This document shows positions 8,493 through 16,971 of a stretch of 64,000 nucleotides of DNA, piece after piece. Below the pieces are notes generated by a model. It saw only the letters and a program-made list of their open reading frames with translations. It was not told where the DNA came from and ran no database searches. Position 1 is the stretch's first letter. Every line of letters begins with the position of its first letter. Origin of the DNA: CAVYGN01 sp964413265 (lineage in GTDB: Bacteria > Spirochaetota > Brevinematia > Brevinematales > JAOACQ01). Location of the stretch: the NCBI GenBank assembly GCA_964413265.1, contig CAYPRX010000037.1:157921-221920 (forward strand), given 5' to 3'. Both the position numbers and the translations under genes were made by a program.

Positions 8493-8995
8493 GGTTCATG
8501 TCTTTTAAATGGAAATTCTTCACCGTCATCGAGGTTATATGTAAGGCTTATCTTTCCATATGGAAATTCAACTATCTCGATTTCAACTATGGATGGTTTT
8601 TTAAAATAAGGCATCCTTTTTTTATCACTGATTATCTCGCTTATTACCAGCGGCAGATCGGGGTTATGACCTACAAGGAAGATCTTTTCAGCACTTTCCG
8701 GCAGACTTTTTATCAAATTTTGGAATTTAATGAAATCAAAACCGGGATTGAGGATTTCATTGATCATATAATGACGGGGCTTTATCTCTTTTTTGATAAA
8801 TTCCGCAGTTTGGACATTCTTGACATAGTCGGAAGTTATCAAAAAGTCAATATCATGCTTATAAAATTTCAATAACTGTTGCGCAAACCTCCTAGCCCTG
8901 AAATTTCCGGTCTTGCTTAAAGGACGCAGACTGTTGTCTTTTTCCCAGAATTCCTTTTCCACGGCTTTGGAATGCCTGATAAAACCTATTATCAC
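8459..8995 (-). CDS. sixA: SixA-like phosphohistidine phosphatase
   Basis: 178 residues of the histidine phosphatase (phosphoglycerate-mutase-like) superfamily: catalytic RHS near the N-terminus (Arg7, His8), SDYVKNVQTAEF and VGHNPDL with His110. Length and motifs fit SixA, which removes phosphate from His-containing phosphotransfer proteins. The start is GTG at 8995, chosen for the strong AGGAGGT immediately upstream. It overlaps the convergent phosphatase gene by 34 bp. Confidence 0.85.
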   Translation of the reverse strand: MIIGFIRHSKAVEKEFWEKDNSLRPLSKTGNFRARRFAQQLLKFYKHDIDFLITSDYVKNVQTAEFIKKEIKPRHYMINEILNPGFDFIKFQNLIKSLPESAEKIFLVGHNPDLPLVISEIISDKKRMPYFKKPSIVEIEIVEFPYGKISLTYNLDDGEEFPFKRHEPYLEEVGEIPL

Positions 8996-9095
8996 AAATC
9001 ACCTCCTTCTGATAACAAAACATCAAAATTTTAATCCCTATTTGTTAAGGATAAATTAAATTATAATAAATTTTCAGTAAAAATTGCCTTTTGGG

Positions 9096-10556
9096 CTAAT
9101 CGCTTCCCTCAAGGACCCTCTGGCTGAATGTTATGAAATCAGAGATCGGCGCAAGTATCAGTAGCCTGTCTTTCGGTTTGATAACGGTTTTCCCGTTTAC
9201 AGGGAAAAATATACCATCCCTGTAGATGAGGATTATGAGGATTTTCTCGGGAAGGGCAAGGTTCATTACGGCTTTATTAACAATAACAGAATTTTCCGGG
9301 ACTTCAACCTCATTTAACTCGCCTTCAATATTGCCAGTCTTTTCAAATTCAATGGGATACTTTATATTTGAAATTCCCTTATCGTAAAGATTCAGAATTC
9401 TGGCAAAAAATGGAATTGTTGTACCCTGTAAGAGCACCGACACGATTACAATGAAAAATACTATATAAAACATATCGTAAGAACCAGTTATCCCGGCAAG
9501 AAGGGGAAAAGTCGAAAGGATTATCGGGGCCGCACCCCTTAAACCAACCCATGAGATTAGCAGTTTTTCTCTGATTGAAAACTTTTTGGTGAATGCAAGG
9601 CTTAAAAAAACACTTGCCGGCCTGGCAAAAAAGATCAGGAACAGAGTGGCTGAAATCCCTTTGAGTGACGCCGGAATTATTTGAGAGGGATATATAAGAA
9701 GACCCAGGCAAAGGAACATGACAATTTGGGACAGCCAGGAAATATTATCATGGTACCTGAGAAGATTTCTTTTATAAAGTATATCGCTGTTGCCAAGGTA
9801 TAGGCCCAGTAAATAAACCGAAAGGAAGGGATTTCCCCCGAGCGTATCGACCAAACCGTATGTAAATAAAACAAGTCCGACAGTCAGCACAGTGTAAACA
9901 CCTTCATACTCGAGCCTTATGAATCTCCTGAGAAGATATACTGACACAACCGATATTAATAAGCCTAATGCTCCGCCTAACAGAAATTGTTTGACAAAAA
10001 AAGCAAGTATACCTGCCAGATCTATGGAAGGGTTCTTGATAAAGATGATAAGAGCGAGGGTCAGTGTAACTGACATAGGGTCGTTTGAAGCAGATTCAAA
10101 TTCAAGAATAGGTTTCAGATTTCCCTTCAAAAGGACGTTTTTAGAACTTAATACAGAGAAAACGGAAGCGGCATCTGTTGCTGATACTATAGCGCCTATC
10201 AGTAAAGCGCTGATAAGTGGAAAACTGAGACTGTAATAAAGGAAAGCTCCTACCAGCAGGCATGAAACAATTACCCCCAGAGAAGACAGAAGAATCCCCT
10301 CTGTAATCACGGGCCTGATGTTTTTGAACTGGGTACCTAAACCGCCGGAAAATATGATGAAGGCAAGGGCGATAACGCCTATACTTTTTGCCAGTTCCGG
10401 CGTGTTCAATTTTATTCTGCCGAATCCCTCGGGACCGGCGAGTACACCGATGACAAGGAACAAAACCAGTGACGGGACTCCAAGCTTATCGGAAGCCAGG
10501 CTGCCCACTATGCTTAAAAATAACAGAATGGATATAATAACAATTGAAGCATCCAT
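9096..10556 (-). CDS. K+/H+ (CPA1, NhaP2-type) antiporter with C-terminal RCK_C domain
   Basis: 486 residues. About 12 membrane segments over residues 1-390 with cation/proton antiporter signatures (LGVPSLVLFLVIGVLAGPEG, IVSATDAASVF, SASNDPM, SWVGLRGAAPIIL). The soluble C-terminus, about 405-484, resembles a TrkA_C/RCK_C domain (VEVPENSVIVNKAVMNL, ILIIYRDG, PKDRLLILAP). This architecture matches NhaP2/CvrA potassium-proton antiporters of the inner membrane. It begins 31 bp after phoU in the same direction and may be the last gene of the phosphate operon, perhaps balancing ions during uptake (inference). Confidence 0.85.
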   Translation of the reverse strand: MDASIVIISILLFLSIVGSLASDKLGVPSLVLFLVIGVLAGPEGFGRIKLNTPELAKSIGVIALAFIIFSGGLGTQFKNIRPVITEGILLSSLGVIVSCLLVGAFLYYSLSFPLISALLIGAIVSATDAASVFSVLSSKNVLLKGNLKPILEFESASNDPMSVTLTLALIIFIKNPSIDLAGILAFFVKQFLLGGALGLLISVVSVYLLRRFIRLEYEGVYTVLTVGLVLFTYGLVDTLGGNPFLSVYLLGLYLGNSDILYKRNLLRYHDNISWLSQIVMFLCLGLLIYPSQIIPASLKGISATLFLIFFARPASVFLSLAFTKKFSIREKLLISWVGLRGAAPIILSTFPLLAGITGSYDMFYIVFFIVIVSVLLQGTTIPFFARILNLYDKGISNIKYPIEFEKTGNIEGELNEVEVPENSVIVNKAVMNLALPEKILIILIYRDGIFFPVNGKTVIKPKDRLLILAPISDFITFSQRVLEGSD

Positions 10557-10587
10557 ACAATAATATCGGGGAATCAGGCCTGTTTAT

Positions 10588-11283
10588 TTAAGCCGGTTTG
10601 TGCCATGCCTCGACTTTATTTATCCATTCTTTATCATGCTTGGAATGCATAATTATTTTTCCTTCCTTGATATATATGACTTCCTCGCATATATTTGAAG
10701 TCACATCGGCGATCTTTTCAAGGTTTTCGGCTATTCTTATCAGCTGGATAGAAGCATCTATAAGTGTGGCGTTAGAGACCATATAAGTTATAAGCTCTCT
10801 CAGGATCTGGTCCCTGTAATCATCGACGATATCATCGTGGGGAAGTACTTCAAAAGCCAGTTTTGAATCCTCGTTCAAAAAAGATAGAATACTGTCGTCA
10901 AGCATTTTAAGAGTTTCTGCAAGCATATGCGGCAGGTCAATAAGTGGTTTAACCGGCGGGCGATCGATTAGATAAACCGAGCTTTCAGCTATGTTGACGG
11001 AATGGTCACCCATTCTCTCCAGATCTGATACCATTTTGGAGATCATCATTACTATTCTTAGCTGTTTAGCTTCAGGATGGAAGCGGGCTATCATATTTAT
11101 ACATTCCTCATCTATATCAATCTCGGCCTGGTTGACAAGCGGTTCAAGCTCAGTTATGACTCGTTTAGCCATCGGGGCATTTCGAAGAATCAAAGACTGG
11201 AGTGAATGATCAATCATTTCACGTACTATGGCCGCCGTTTTGGCGATCTTTTGTTTTAATTCATTTACTTGCTGCTCATGCAT
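10588..11283 (-). CDS. phoU: PhoU phosphate regulatory protein
   Basis: 231 residues, all helical, with the two PhoU repeats and their metal-binding motifs (EIDIDEECINMIARFHPEA and, in the second repeat, DDIVDDYRDQI); DLERMGDHSVNIAE and ENLEKIADVTSNICEE are diagnostic. PhoU links Pst transport to PhoR/PhoB signalling and dampens uptake. The second Met (11283) is preferred because GGAG lies six bases upstream; an in-frame ATG exists at 11289. It follows pstB by 9 bp. Confidence 0.95.
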   Translation of the reverse strand: MHEQQVNELKQKIAKTAAIVREMIDHSLQSLILRNAPMAKRVITELEPLVNQAEIDIDEECINMIARFHPEAKQLRIVMMISKMVSDLERMGDHSVNIAESSVYLIDRPPVKPLIDLPHMLAETLKMLDDSILSFLNEDSKLAFEVLPHDDIVDDYRDQILRELITYMVSNATLIDASIQLIRIAENLEKIADVTSNICEEVIYIKEGKIIMHSKHDKEWINKVEAWHKPA

Positions 11284-11292
11284 AAGCATCTC

Positions 11293-12063
11293 CTATCCGA
11301 ATTTTCCGCTCAGGTATTCCTCTGTTCTTTTATCCTCGGGAACTGTAAATAATTTTTCAGTAGTTCCGTATTCAATCAAATCACCAAGATACATAAATGC
11401 AGTATAATCCGAAACCCTGCCGGCCTGAGCTATGTTATGAGTAACCAGAATGATAGCAACGCTGTTCTTCAACTCAACTATCAATTCTTCTATATGCAGA
11501 GTCGCTTTCGGGTCGAGAGCTGAAGTTGGCTCGTCAAGAAGAAGAACATCCGGGTCCATTGCAAGGGCTCTGGCTATGCATAATCTCTGCTGTTGTCCGC
11601 CTGATAAAAAAGTTCCCCTCTTATTCAGCTTGTCCTTGACTTCGTTCCAGAGGGCACTTTTTGTAAGCGATGCCTCAACTATTTTATCGGCATCCGATTT
11701 TTTTAAGTGAATGCCGTTTAATTTATATCCTGCTATGACGTTGTCATAAATTGTCATTGTTGGAAAGGGGTTCGGGCGCTGAAAAACCATTCCTATCCTA
11801 CGCCTGACTAATATCGGATCTATCTGAAGAAGGTCTTCACCGTTTAATAAAATCTTTCCTTCCACCCTGGATTCCGGGGTAAGTTCATGCATTCTGTTGA
11901 AACACCTTATAAGAGTGGATTTTCCGCAGCCGGACGGCCCCATAATTGCATGGACTGTTTTTTCATAAAAATTCATTGTTATGTTATTAAGCGCCTTCTG
12001 GTCGCCATAATAGACGCTCAGGTCCTCAACATCAAGGAACGAGTTTAAAATTTTACCTTCCAT
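11293..12063 (-). CDS. pstB: phosphate ABC transporter ATP-binding protein PstB
   Basis: 256 residues. Walker A GPSGCGKST, PstB-specific IRCFNRMHELTP, Q-loop MVFQRPNPFPTMTIYDNV, signature LSGGQQQRLCIARA, Walker B VLLLDEPTSALDP and H-loop VTHN are all intact. It energises high-affinity phosphate import through PstC-PstA. The start at 12063 (MEGKIL) gives the normal family N-terminus and overlaps the 3' end of pstA by 19 bp; the frame remains open further upstream but that sequence is antiparallel pstA code. Confidence 0.96.
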   Translation of the reverse strand: MEGKILNSFLDVEDLSVYYGDQKALNNITMNFYEKTVHAIMGPSGCGKSTLIRCFNRMHELTPESRVEGKILLNGEDLLQIDPILVRRRIGMVFQRPNPFPTMTIYDNVIAGYKLNGIHLKKSDADKIVEASLTKSALWNEVKDKLNKRGTFLSGGQQQRLCIARALAMDPDVLLLDEPTSALDPKATLHIEELIVELKNSVAIILVTHNIAQAGRVSDYTAFMYLGDLIEYGTTEKLFTVPEDKRTEEYLSGKFG

Positions 12064-12908
12064 CTGCTTGCCACCACCTTTGCTATTATATTTAAAACGA
12101 GAACGAAAGTCACGAGAATTAAAGAAGCACCCCATGCAATATCCTGCCAATCCGTGTACGGGCTTGTAGCGTATTTAAAGATTATATGAGGTATTGTTTC
12201 CATCGGTTTTAATGGATTTACCTCGCTAAACGGATTGCCGAAAGCTGTAAAAAGAAGCGGGGCGGTTTCGCCTGTTATCCTGGCGGTCCCTACAAGAACC
12301 CCTGTAAGAATACCTGATAAGCCTGCCGGAATTACAACCCTTAACATGACCCTGTAGTAAGGGACTCCGAGGGAATAAGCGGCTTCTTTTACCGAATAGG
12401 GTATAAGCCTCAAAGTTTCCTCAGTGTTTTTTATAATAAGAGGCAGCATCATCATCGAGAGGGCTATACTTCCGGAGATGGCTGAAAAACCTTTCATGGG
12501 AATCACGATCCAAACATATGCTATAATGCCGAGAATAATGGAAGGGACGCCCTGAAGAACATCAACGGCTATGCGGGCGAAATTTCCCAGACGGCTGTCC
12601 CTGTTTTCTGATAGATATATCCCGGAAAGAATACCGATTGGTATCGCAATAATTGAGGAGAAAAATACGATTATTATGGAACCTAGAATTGCGTTTACGA
12701 TTCCTCCACCAGTCTCACCGGTGGCCTTGGGCAGTTTTGTCAATAGGTCCAGGCTTATGAACGAAACACCATTTTTCGTAATATAAAAAAGAATAAGGAC
12801 AAGGGGTACCAGAGTTACGAGAGACAGGGCGATAATTATGACAAGAAACGCCCTGTCTTTAATGACATTGGTCAGAAATTTTCTTTTTTTATTTTCACCG
12901 ATACTCAT
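12045..12908 (-). CDS. pstA: phosphate ABC transporter permease PstA
   Basis: 287 residues, about six membrane segments. Contains the binding-protein-dependent permease EAA loop (VKEAAYSLGVPYYRVMLRVV) and the PstA landmarks GGIVNAILGSI, GVPSIILGIIAYVW and GTARITGETAPLLFTAFGNP. It pairs with PstC to form the phosphate channel. It starts 3 bp after the pstC stop and overlaps pstB. Confidence 0.95.
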   Translation of the reverse strand: MSIGENKKRKFLTNVIKDRAFLVIIIALSLVTLVPLVLILFYITKNGVSFISLDLLTKLPKATGETGGGIVNAILGSIIIVFFSSIIAIPIGILSGIYLSENRDSRLGNFARIAVDVLQGVPSIILGIIAYVWIVIPMKGFSAISGSIALSMMMLPLIIKNTEETLRLIPYSVKEAAYSLGVPYYRVMLRVVIPAGLSGILTGVLVGTARITGETAPLLFTAFGNPFSEVNPLKPMETIPHIIFKYATSPYTDWQDIAWGASLILVTFVLVLNIIAKVVASRWKVKF

Positions 12909-12911
12909 CTA

Positions 12912-13853
12912 TTAATCCTTGACGCTGGTTTTTGTTATAATATATCTTCCAGCGATTCCAAAAATTATCGTAATTATGAAAAGCACAAGTCCCATTTCTA
13001 TCAATGAGGAAACATAAACGGGATCTGTGGCTTCAGTAAATTCATTGGCAATAATACTGGCGATAGTATGGCCCGGTCCGAAGATATTAGTCGGCATAAA
13101 ATATGAATTTCCTATGACCATGGTTACCGCCATTGTTTCGCCGAGCGCCCTTCCGAAAGAAAGGAGGATTCCAGCAATTATGCCTGAGCCTGCATATGGT
13201 ATTACGACTTTTTTAATAACTTCATAACGGGTTGCTCCCAGCGAATAAGCAGCTTCTTTGAGATCATTTGGGACCATCCCTATGACCTCCCTGGAAATTG
13301 AAGCTGCAAAGGGTATTATCATGATCGATAAAAGCAGGGCTGCGGCGAAAATTCCGACGCCAAGCGGCAATACCTTTATCGTGACTTCAAATCCACGTAC
13401 AATCGGGACAAGGGCGAACAGCCCCCACATACCGTATATTATTGATGGTATTCCGGCGAGAAGTTCCATAGCGGAATTAAGAACAGTTGCTATCGGTCCT
13501 GATGGAAAGTATTCACCTAGTATCAGTGCTACCGAGAGTGAAAAAGGTATGCATACGATTAATGATATAATTGATGTGAGCAGTGTGCCGAGAGCAAAGG
13601 GTAATGCACCGAACTGGCCGTTAAGTGGGTCCCATATTGTAGCACCGAAAAATAAAAAGCCGAATTTCTGCAGAGAAGGCTGAGCTGAAATAAAAAGGCT
13701 GATAAAAATTGCAAGGAGAAGAAGGCAGACAATGATAACACAGAAGAGGACAGTTGATGTAAAAGTTCTGTTTAAAAATAATAACATGGGGTGGGATCGA
13801 GTTCCCACCCCATTTTCTGTTGAAAATGTTTTACTTGTTGATTTTCGAGCCAT
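12912..13853 (-). CDS. pstC: phosphate ABC transporter permease PstC
   Basis: About 313 residues. Family landmarks are ISLFISAQPSLQKFGFLF, GALPFALGTLLTS, ELLAGIPSIIYGMWGLF, the EAA loop LKEAAYSLGATRYEVIKKVV and SFGRALGETMAVTMVIGN. Start choice is uncertain. ATG 13853 (MARKSTS) has a weak GGTGG upstream and overlaps pstS by 23 bp; ATG 13787 (MLLFLNR) avoids the overlap but has no Shine-Dalgarno and sits in the 3' arm of a perfect hairpin. I chose 13853. The frame is open to 13949, which would overlap pstS too far. Confidence 0.92.
   Translation of the reverse strand: MARKSTSKTFSTENGVGTRSHPMLLFLNRTFTSTVLFCVIIVCLLLLAIFISLFISAQPSLQKFGFLFFGATIWDPLNGQFGALPFALGTLLTSIISLIVCIPFSLSVALILGEYFPSGPIATVLNSAMELLAGIPSIIYGMWGLFALVPIVRGFEVTIKVLPLGVGIFAAALLLSIMIIPFAASISREVIGMVPNDLKEAAYSLGATRYEVIKKVVIPYAGSGIIAGILLSFGRALGETMAVTMVIGNSYFMPTNIFGPGHTIASIIANEFTEATDPVYVSSLIEMGLVLFIITIIFGIAGRYIITKTSVKD
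13786..13813 (-). promoter_or_regulatory. intercistronic hairpin between pstS and pstC (attenuator-like)
   Basis: A perfect 11-bp inverted repeat (ATGGGGTGGGA and its complement) with a 6-nt loop, beginning 18 bp after the pstS stop in the direction of transcription and followed by GTTATTATTTTT. The GC-rich stem plus U-rich tail looks like a leaky intrinsic terminator or a 3'-end stabiliser that would leave pstS mRNA in excess over the permease genes. Confidence 0.65.
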
Positions 13854-14874
13854 TATAAACCACCGAGTCCAATAGATCTTCATCCAGTTTGACCACCTTT
13901 TCAGGAAGTCTTCCATAAAAGAGAGGTTCATTGTACTGCTGTCCTTCATGGATCATCCACCAGATTAATTTTACAACTTCTTTCGACCTGTTTTGCGGCC
14001 TTCCGCCGTAAGCCTGTTCCTTGTATAGAATGATCCATGTAAAGGTGCAGATGGGATATCCGTCTGGTGCAGATGTATCAACTATGGAAACTTGAGCGTT
14101 TGCCGGTATCTCAACATTGGCCGCATTCATTACCGACTTTAAATCAGCTGAAATGAAGTTACCGGCTTTATTTTTAATTTTGCCCATCGGCATCTTGTTC
14201 TGAACTGCGTAAGCCTGTTCGACATACCCGATGGCTCCAGGTAGTTGTTTGATGTAAGCAGTCACACCGGGGTTTCCCTTTCCTCCAATCCCTACGGGCC
14301 AGTTAAGGGATTTCCCTGTCCCTACCTTGCTTTTCCATTCGGGGCTCACGGTAGATAGATAATCTGTAAAGGTGAATGTCGTTCCGCTTCCGTCGGAACG
14401 GTGGACCACTGTTATTTGAGTATCGGGCAGCATGACTCCCTTATTGGCCTCCGCTATTTTAGGGTCGTTCCATTTGGTGATTGTTCCCAGAAATATTTCT
14501 GAAATAATTTCCGGAGAAAAGTTTATTTGAGGGTCACCGGGCAGGTTGTAAGTAAGAACAACCGCTCCCAGGCATGTTGGTATATGAATTACCTCGGCTT
14601 TGGCGGCTTTCTTTTCGTTGGCGTTCATAGGGGCATCTGTTCCCCCAAAATCGACAGTTTTACTTACCAGCTGCTGGATCCCCCCGCCGGAACCAATAGC
14701 CTGATAATTCACCTTCATCTTCGTGAAATTATAGTATTCCTCGAACATCTTGGAATAAAGAGGATAGGGAAATGTAGCTCCAGCCCCCAATAAACTTTCA
14801 ACTTTCGGCTCTGCTGTAAAGCCTGCTGAGATGAACAGAAAAATAGCCGAAACCCAGAATAATAATTTCTTCAT
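13831..14874 (-). CDS. pstS: periplasmic phosphate-binding protein PstS
   Basis: 347 residues with a Sec signal peptide (MKKLLFW...SAGFTA). Phosphate-binding signatures: LLGAGATFPYPLYSKMFEEY, YQAIGSGGGIQQLVSKTVDFGGTDAPM and VHRSDGSGTTFTFTDYL, then VGIGGKGNPGVTAYIKQ and a C-terminal WWMIHEGQQYNEPLFYGRLP. It captures phosphate for PstCAB. The start at 14874 is preferred because GGGAGG lies just upstream; the in-frame ATG at 14889 is part of that ribosome-binding stretch. Confidence 0.96.
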   Translation of the reverse strand: MKKLLFWVSAIFLFISAGFTAEPKVESLLGAGATFPYPLYSKMFEEYYNFTKMKVNYQAIGSGGGIQQLVSKTVDFGGTDAPMNANEKKAAKAEVIHIPTCLGAVVLTYNLPGDPQINFSPEIISEIFLGTITKWNDPKIAEANKGVMLPDTQITVVHRSDGSGTTFTFTDYLSTVSPEWKSKVGTGKSLNWPVGIGGKGNPGVTAYIKQLPGAIGYVEQAYAVQNKMPMGKIKNKAGNFISADLKSVMNAANVEIPANAQVSIVDTSAPDGYPICTFTWIILYKEQAYGGRPQNRSKEVVKLIWWMIHEGQQYNEPLFYGRLPEKVVKLDEDLLDSVVYNGSKINK

Positions 14875-14895
14875 GAATTTTCCTCCCATTTGATT

Positions 14896-14924
14896 AAGGG
14901 CAGACCATTTTATGATCCACCCTT
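14896..14924 (-). promoter_or_regulatory. hairpin in the pstS leader
   Basis: Arms at 14896-14908 and 14912-14924 pair over 13 bp (with G-U wobbles in the inner part) around a 3-nt loop, between the porin stop codon and the pstS ribosome-binding site. Downstream on the transcript there is no U-tract, so it is more likely a 5' stabiliser or regulatory fold than a terminator for the porin. Confidence 0.5.
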
Positions 14925-14928
14925 TAAT

Positions 14929-14957
14929 TATAATATATTTTTTTTAAAATGTCTTAC
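14929..14957 (-). promoter_or_regulatory. candidate internal promoter for pstS
   Basis: On the minus strand AAGACA (overlapping the porin stop codon), a 17-bp AT-rich spacer and a perfect TATAAT. It would start transcription just before the leader hairpin, giving pstS its own transcript in addition to readthrough from the porin. Confidence 0.45.
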
Positions 14958-16267
14958 TGCCAGATGGTAAAGTTAAGCTTGTAGGCGAATTCAACCCATA
15001 CTAGCCAGTCACCGCTTGGCTGGCCGTTTTCTGTAAGGTACTTTCCAACAAGGGGCTTGAACGTCAGGTTGTTCTGATCAAGTTTTATGCTGCCTCCAAA
15101 GTAGAGGATCGAACTGGATACGTCCTGAAAGCTGCCGCTTGAGTTGGTTGCGCCTGTCCATGGATTCAAATAATCATACCTGATCATAGGCTCAACGGCC
15201 CAGTCCGCGAATCCGTAACCCAGTGAAACTGAATAAACTACGCCGTTGAAATTATTGCCGCATGGGTCTGTTGTTGTAACGCCTGAACTCCAGTTATTGG
15301 TAACGTTTTCGTTAATATACTGGAATACGAAATCAATAGGAATGCCCATAACGTTTTTCGCCGATACCATTAAGTCCAGGTATGTCTCATTGTTGCCGTT
15401 GTCGGCATAGTCGTAGGGATTTACCCTGTAGGACCCTCCTATTAAAGTGCCATCCAATGGTGAAAGAAACAGTGAGAACTGGTATGTTAATGTGTTGCCG
15501 TATCCCCCGTTACCTGCATTGATGTTGGTTGCGGCATAGTAACTGTTGTAAGGAGCTCCATTATTGTTAAGGTAATTTTTGTAGCCTTCGCCGTTCAGAA
15601 GTTGAATATAATAAGAAACAAGAGATGAAGTTACGCCTTCGATTGGAATGATCCTTCCCGACAGCATCAGGCCTAAATCTGCAGAGTCGCAGACTTTTAA
15701 GCCGGGCTTATAGTTGGTCTGCGCGGAACTTGCTATCGGTCCCTGCTCGCCGTAATAATATTCTGAATCATTTTTGTAGAGTTCGACGGCGTCCTTAATT
15801 GGAAGGGGATATTGCCAGAAGGAGATATTTCCGAAATAGACAGGGACTATTCCCGCCGAAAACACTATGCTTTTAAGTGAAGTCGTGTTGGTCTGAGACA
15901 TGTCGTCGCTCATTGATGTGTAGGTCGTCTTAAAAAGATCATAATCGAAGTACGCATACTTGATCAGGCCGGCTGCGTTGCTCAGTGCTGCATTGGCGAA
16001 ATCAAAAGTTATCCTTTCATAGATAGGGTCGCCGTAAAAATCCGTACCAAGGTCACCGGATAAAGTGAGATAGGCTCTTCCAATGAAGAACTGCCCGCCG
16101 GGATTAAGCTGTGCGTTTGTGTTGATGTTCTGGGAAGCTGTGCTGCCGTTCGGGCCCGTAACAAGAGTGTTGTAGTCGAACCATGTTTCGGTTGAAAGAT
16201 TGACCGTCGCGCCTGCGAACGATGCAATCGAACCAAGAATCAGACATAATGTCAGAATCCTTTTCAT
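14954..16267 (-). CDS. outer-membrane porin-like protein upstream of pst
   Basis: 437 residues with a signal peptide (MKRILTLCLILGSIASFAGA) and a body of alternating amphipathic strands rich in Tyr, Asn and Gly (ATVNLSTETWFDYNT, PMIRYDYLNPWTG, VEFAYKLNFTIWQ at the C-terminus), as expected for a beta-barrel. I do not recognise a specific family. The start at 16267 has GGAGGTAAAGA upstream; the frame is open to 16321 but the extra residues are not signal-like. Its position directly upstream of pstS and behind a Pho-box-like repeat suggests a phosphate-starvation porin, functionally like OprP/PhoE (inference). Confidence 0.75.
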   Translation of the reverse strand: MKRILTLCLILGSIASFAGATVNLSTETWFDYNTLVTGPNGSTASQNINTNAQLNPGGQFFIGRAYLTLSGDLGTDFYGDPIYERITFDFANAALSNAAGLIKYAYFDYDLFKTTYTSMSDDMSQTNTTSLKSIVFSAGIVPVYFGNISFWQYPLPIKDAVELYKNDSEYYYGEQGPIASSAQTNYKPGLKVCDSADLGLMLSGRIIPIEGVTSSLVSYYIQLLNGEGYKNYLNNNGAPYNSYYAATNINAGNGGYGNTLTYQFSLFLSPLDGTLIGGSYRVNPYDYADNGNNETYLDLMVSAKNVMGIPIDFVFQYINENVTNNWSSGVTTTDPCGNNFNGVVYSVSLGYGFADWAVEPMIRYDYLNPWTGATNSSGSFQDVSSSILYFGGSIKLDQNNLTFKPLVGKYLTENGQPSGDWLVWVEFAYKLNFTIWQ

Positions 16268-16346
16268 ATTCTTTACCTCCAAAATTGATTTTTCATAGAA
16301 TTTAGGATAAAAATCGCGCATATTTTAAGGTGCAGGTATGAATACA

Positions 16347-16375
16347 TGGTGAAGGAAATGTTAATTTTGGGTTAA
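16347..16375 (-). promoter_or_regulatory. Pho-box-like triple direct repeat
   Basis: Read on the minus strand: heptamers TTAACCC, TTAACAT and TTCACCA, each separated by 4 bp, i.e. an 11-bp period. This is the geometry of PhoB boxes (7+4) and also resembles Bacillus PhoP TTAACA repeats. It lies 80 bp upstream of the porin start and faces the pst cluster. Confidence 0.55.
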
Positions 16376-16409
16376 TAAAATATTTTATTGAAAACTATTG
16401 ATTCATAGA

Positions 16410-16438
16410 TTGATATTGTGTCTTGATATCCTTATAAT
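16410..16438 (+). promoter_or_regulatory. sigma-70-type promoter for purE
   Basis: TTGATA at 16410-16415, 17-bp spacer, TATAAT at 16433-16438; predicted transcript start about 20 bp before the purE ATG. Confidence 0.6.
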
Positions 16439-16466
16439 GACTATTCAGTTCCTTAAGGAGTTGATC

Positions 16467-16949
16467 ATGGATAAAGCTGTTGTCGGTATATTAATGGGCA
16501 GCGATTCCGACCTGCCAATTATGAAAGAAAGTGCTGAAATGCTTGCTTTTTTCGGTATTTCTTATGAAATGACTGTTATATCAGCGCACAGGACACCTGA
16601 GAGGGCGTTAGAATATGCCAGTTCGGCCGAAGAGAGAGGACTTTCGGTAATAATCGCAGGCGCTGGAGGTGCGGCCCACCTTCCTGGGATAATAGCGTCA
16701 TTTACTCCGATCCCTGTAATAGGAGTTCCCATCATTTCAAAAAGCCTTTCAGGAATGGATTCTTTGTTATCAATCGTGCAAATGCCCAAGGGAATACCGG
16801 TGGCAACAGTGGCACTTGACGGAGCTGCAAATGCTGGGATACTGGCGGCAGAAATTCTGGGTGCCGGTGATAAAAAGATCCGCGATCGAATCAGGGACTA
16901 CAGGGATAAATTAAAAAAAGAAGTGGCGGAAAAAGCGAAAAAGGTCTAG
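16467..16949 (+). CDS. purE: PurE, N5-carboxyaminoimidazole ribonucleotide mutase or AIR carboxylase
   Basis: 160 residues, de novo purine synthesis. Motifs GSDSDLPIM, VISAHRTPERALEYA (catalytic His), AGAGGAAHLPGIIASFTPIPVIGVP and SIVQMPKGIPVATVA are intact. No purK is adjacent, so whether it is class I (needs PurK) or class II (direct CO2 use, known from Treponema denticola) cannot be settled from context. The start at 16467 has AAGGAG upstream; the longer frame from 16398 crosses the promoter. It converges on the sugar-nucleotide gene ending at 16972. Confidence 0.95.
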   Translation: MDKAVVGILMGSDSDLPIMKESAEMLAFFGISYEMTVISAHRTPERALEYASSAEERGLSVIIAGAGGAAHLPGIIASFTPIPVIGVPIISKSLSGMDSLLSIVQMPKGIPVATVALDGAANAGILAAEILGAGDKKIRDRIRDYRDKLKKEVAEKAKKV

Positions 16950-16971
16950 GAAAGCTCAATTCGACTTGTCC

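Noticed and set aside
8498..8875. 125-codon frame opposite sixA
   Set aside because: Antisense to the SixA motifs RHS and VGHNP; no start signal.
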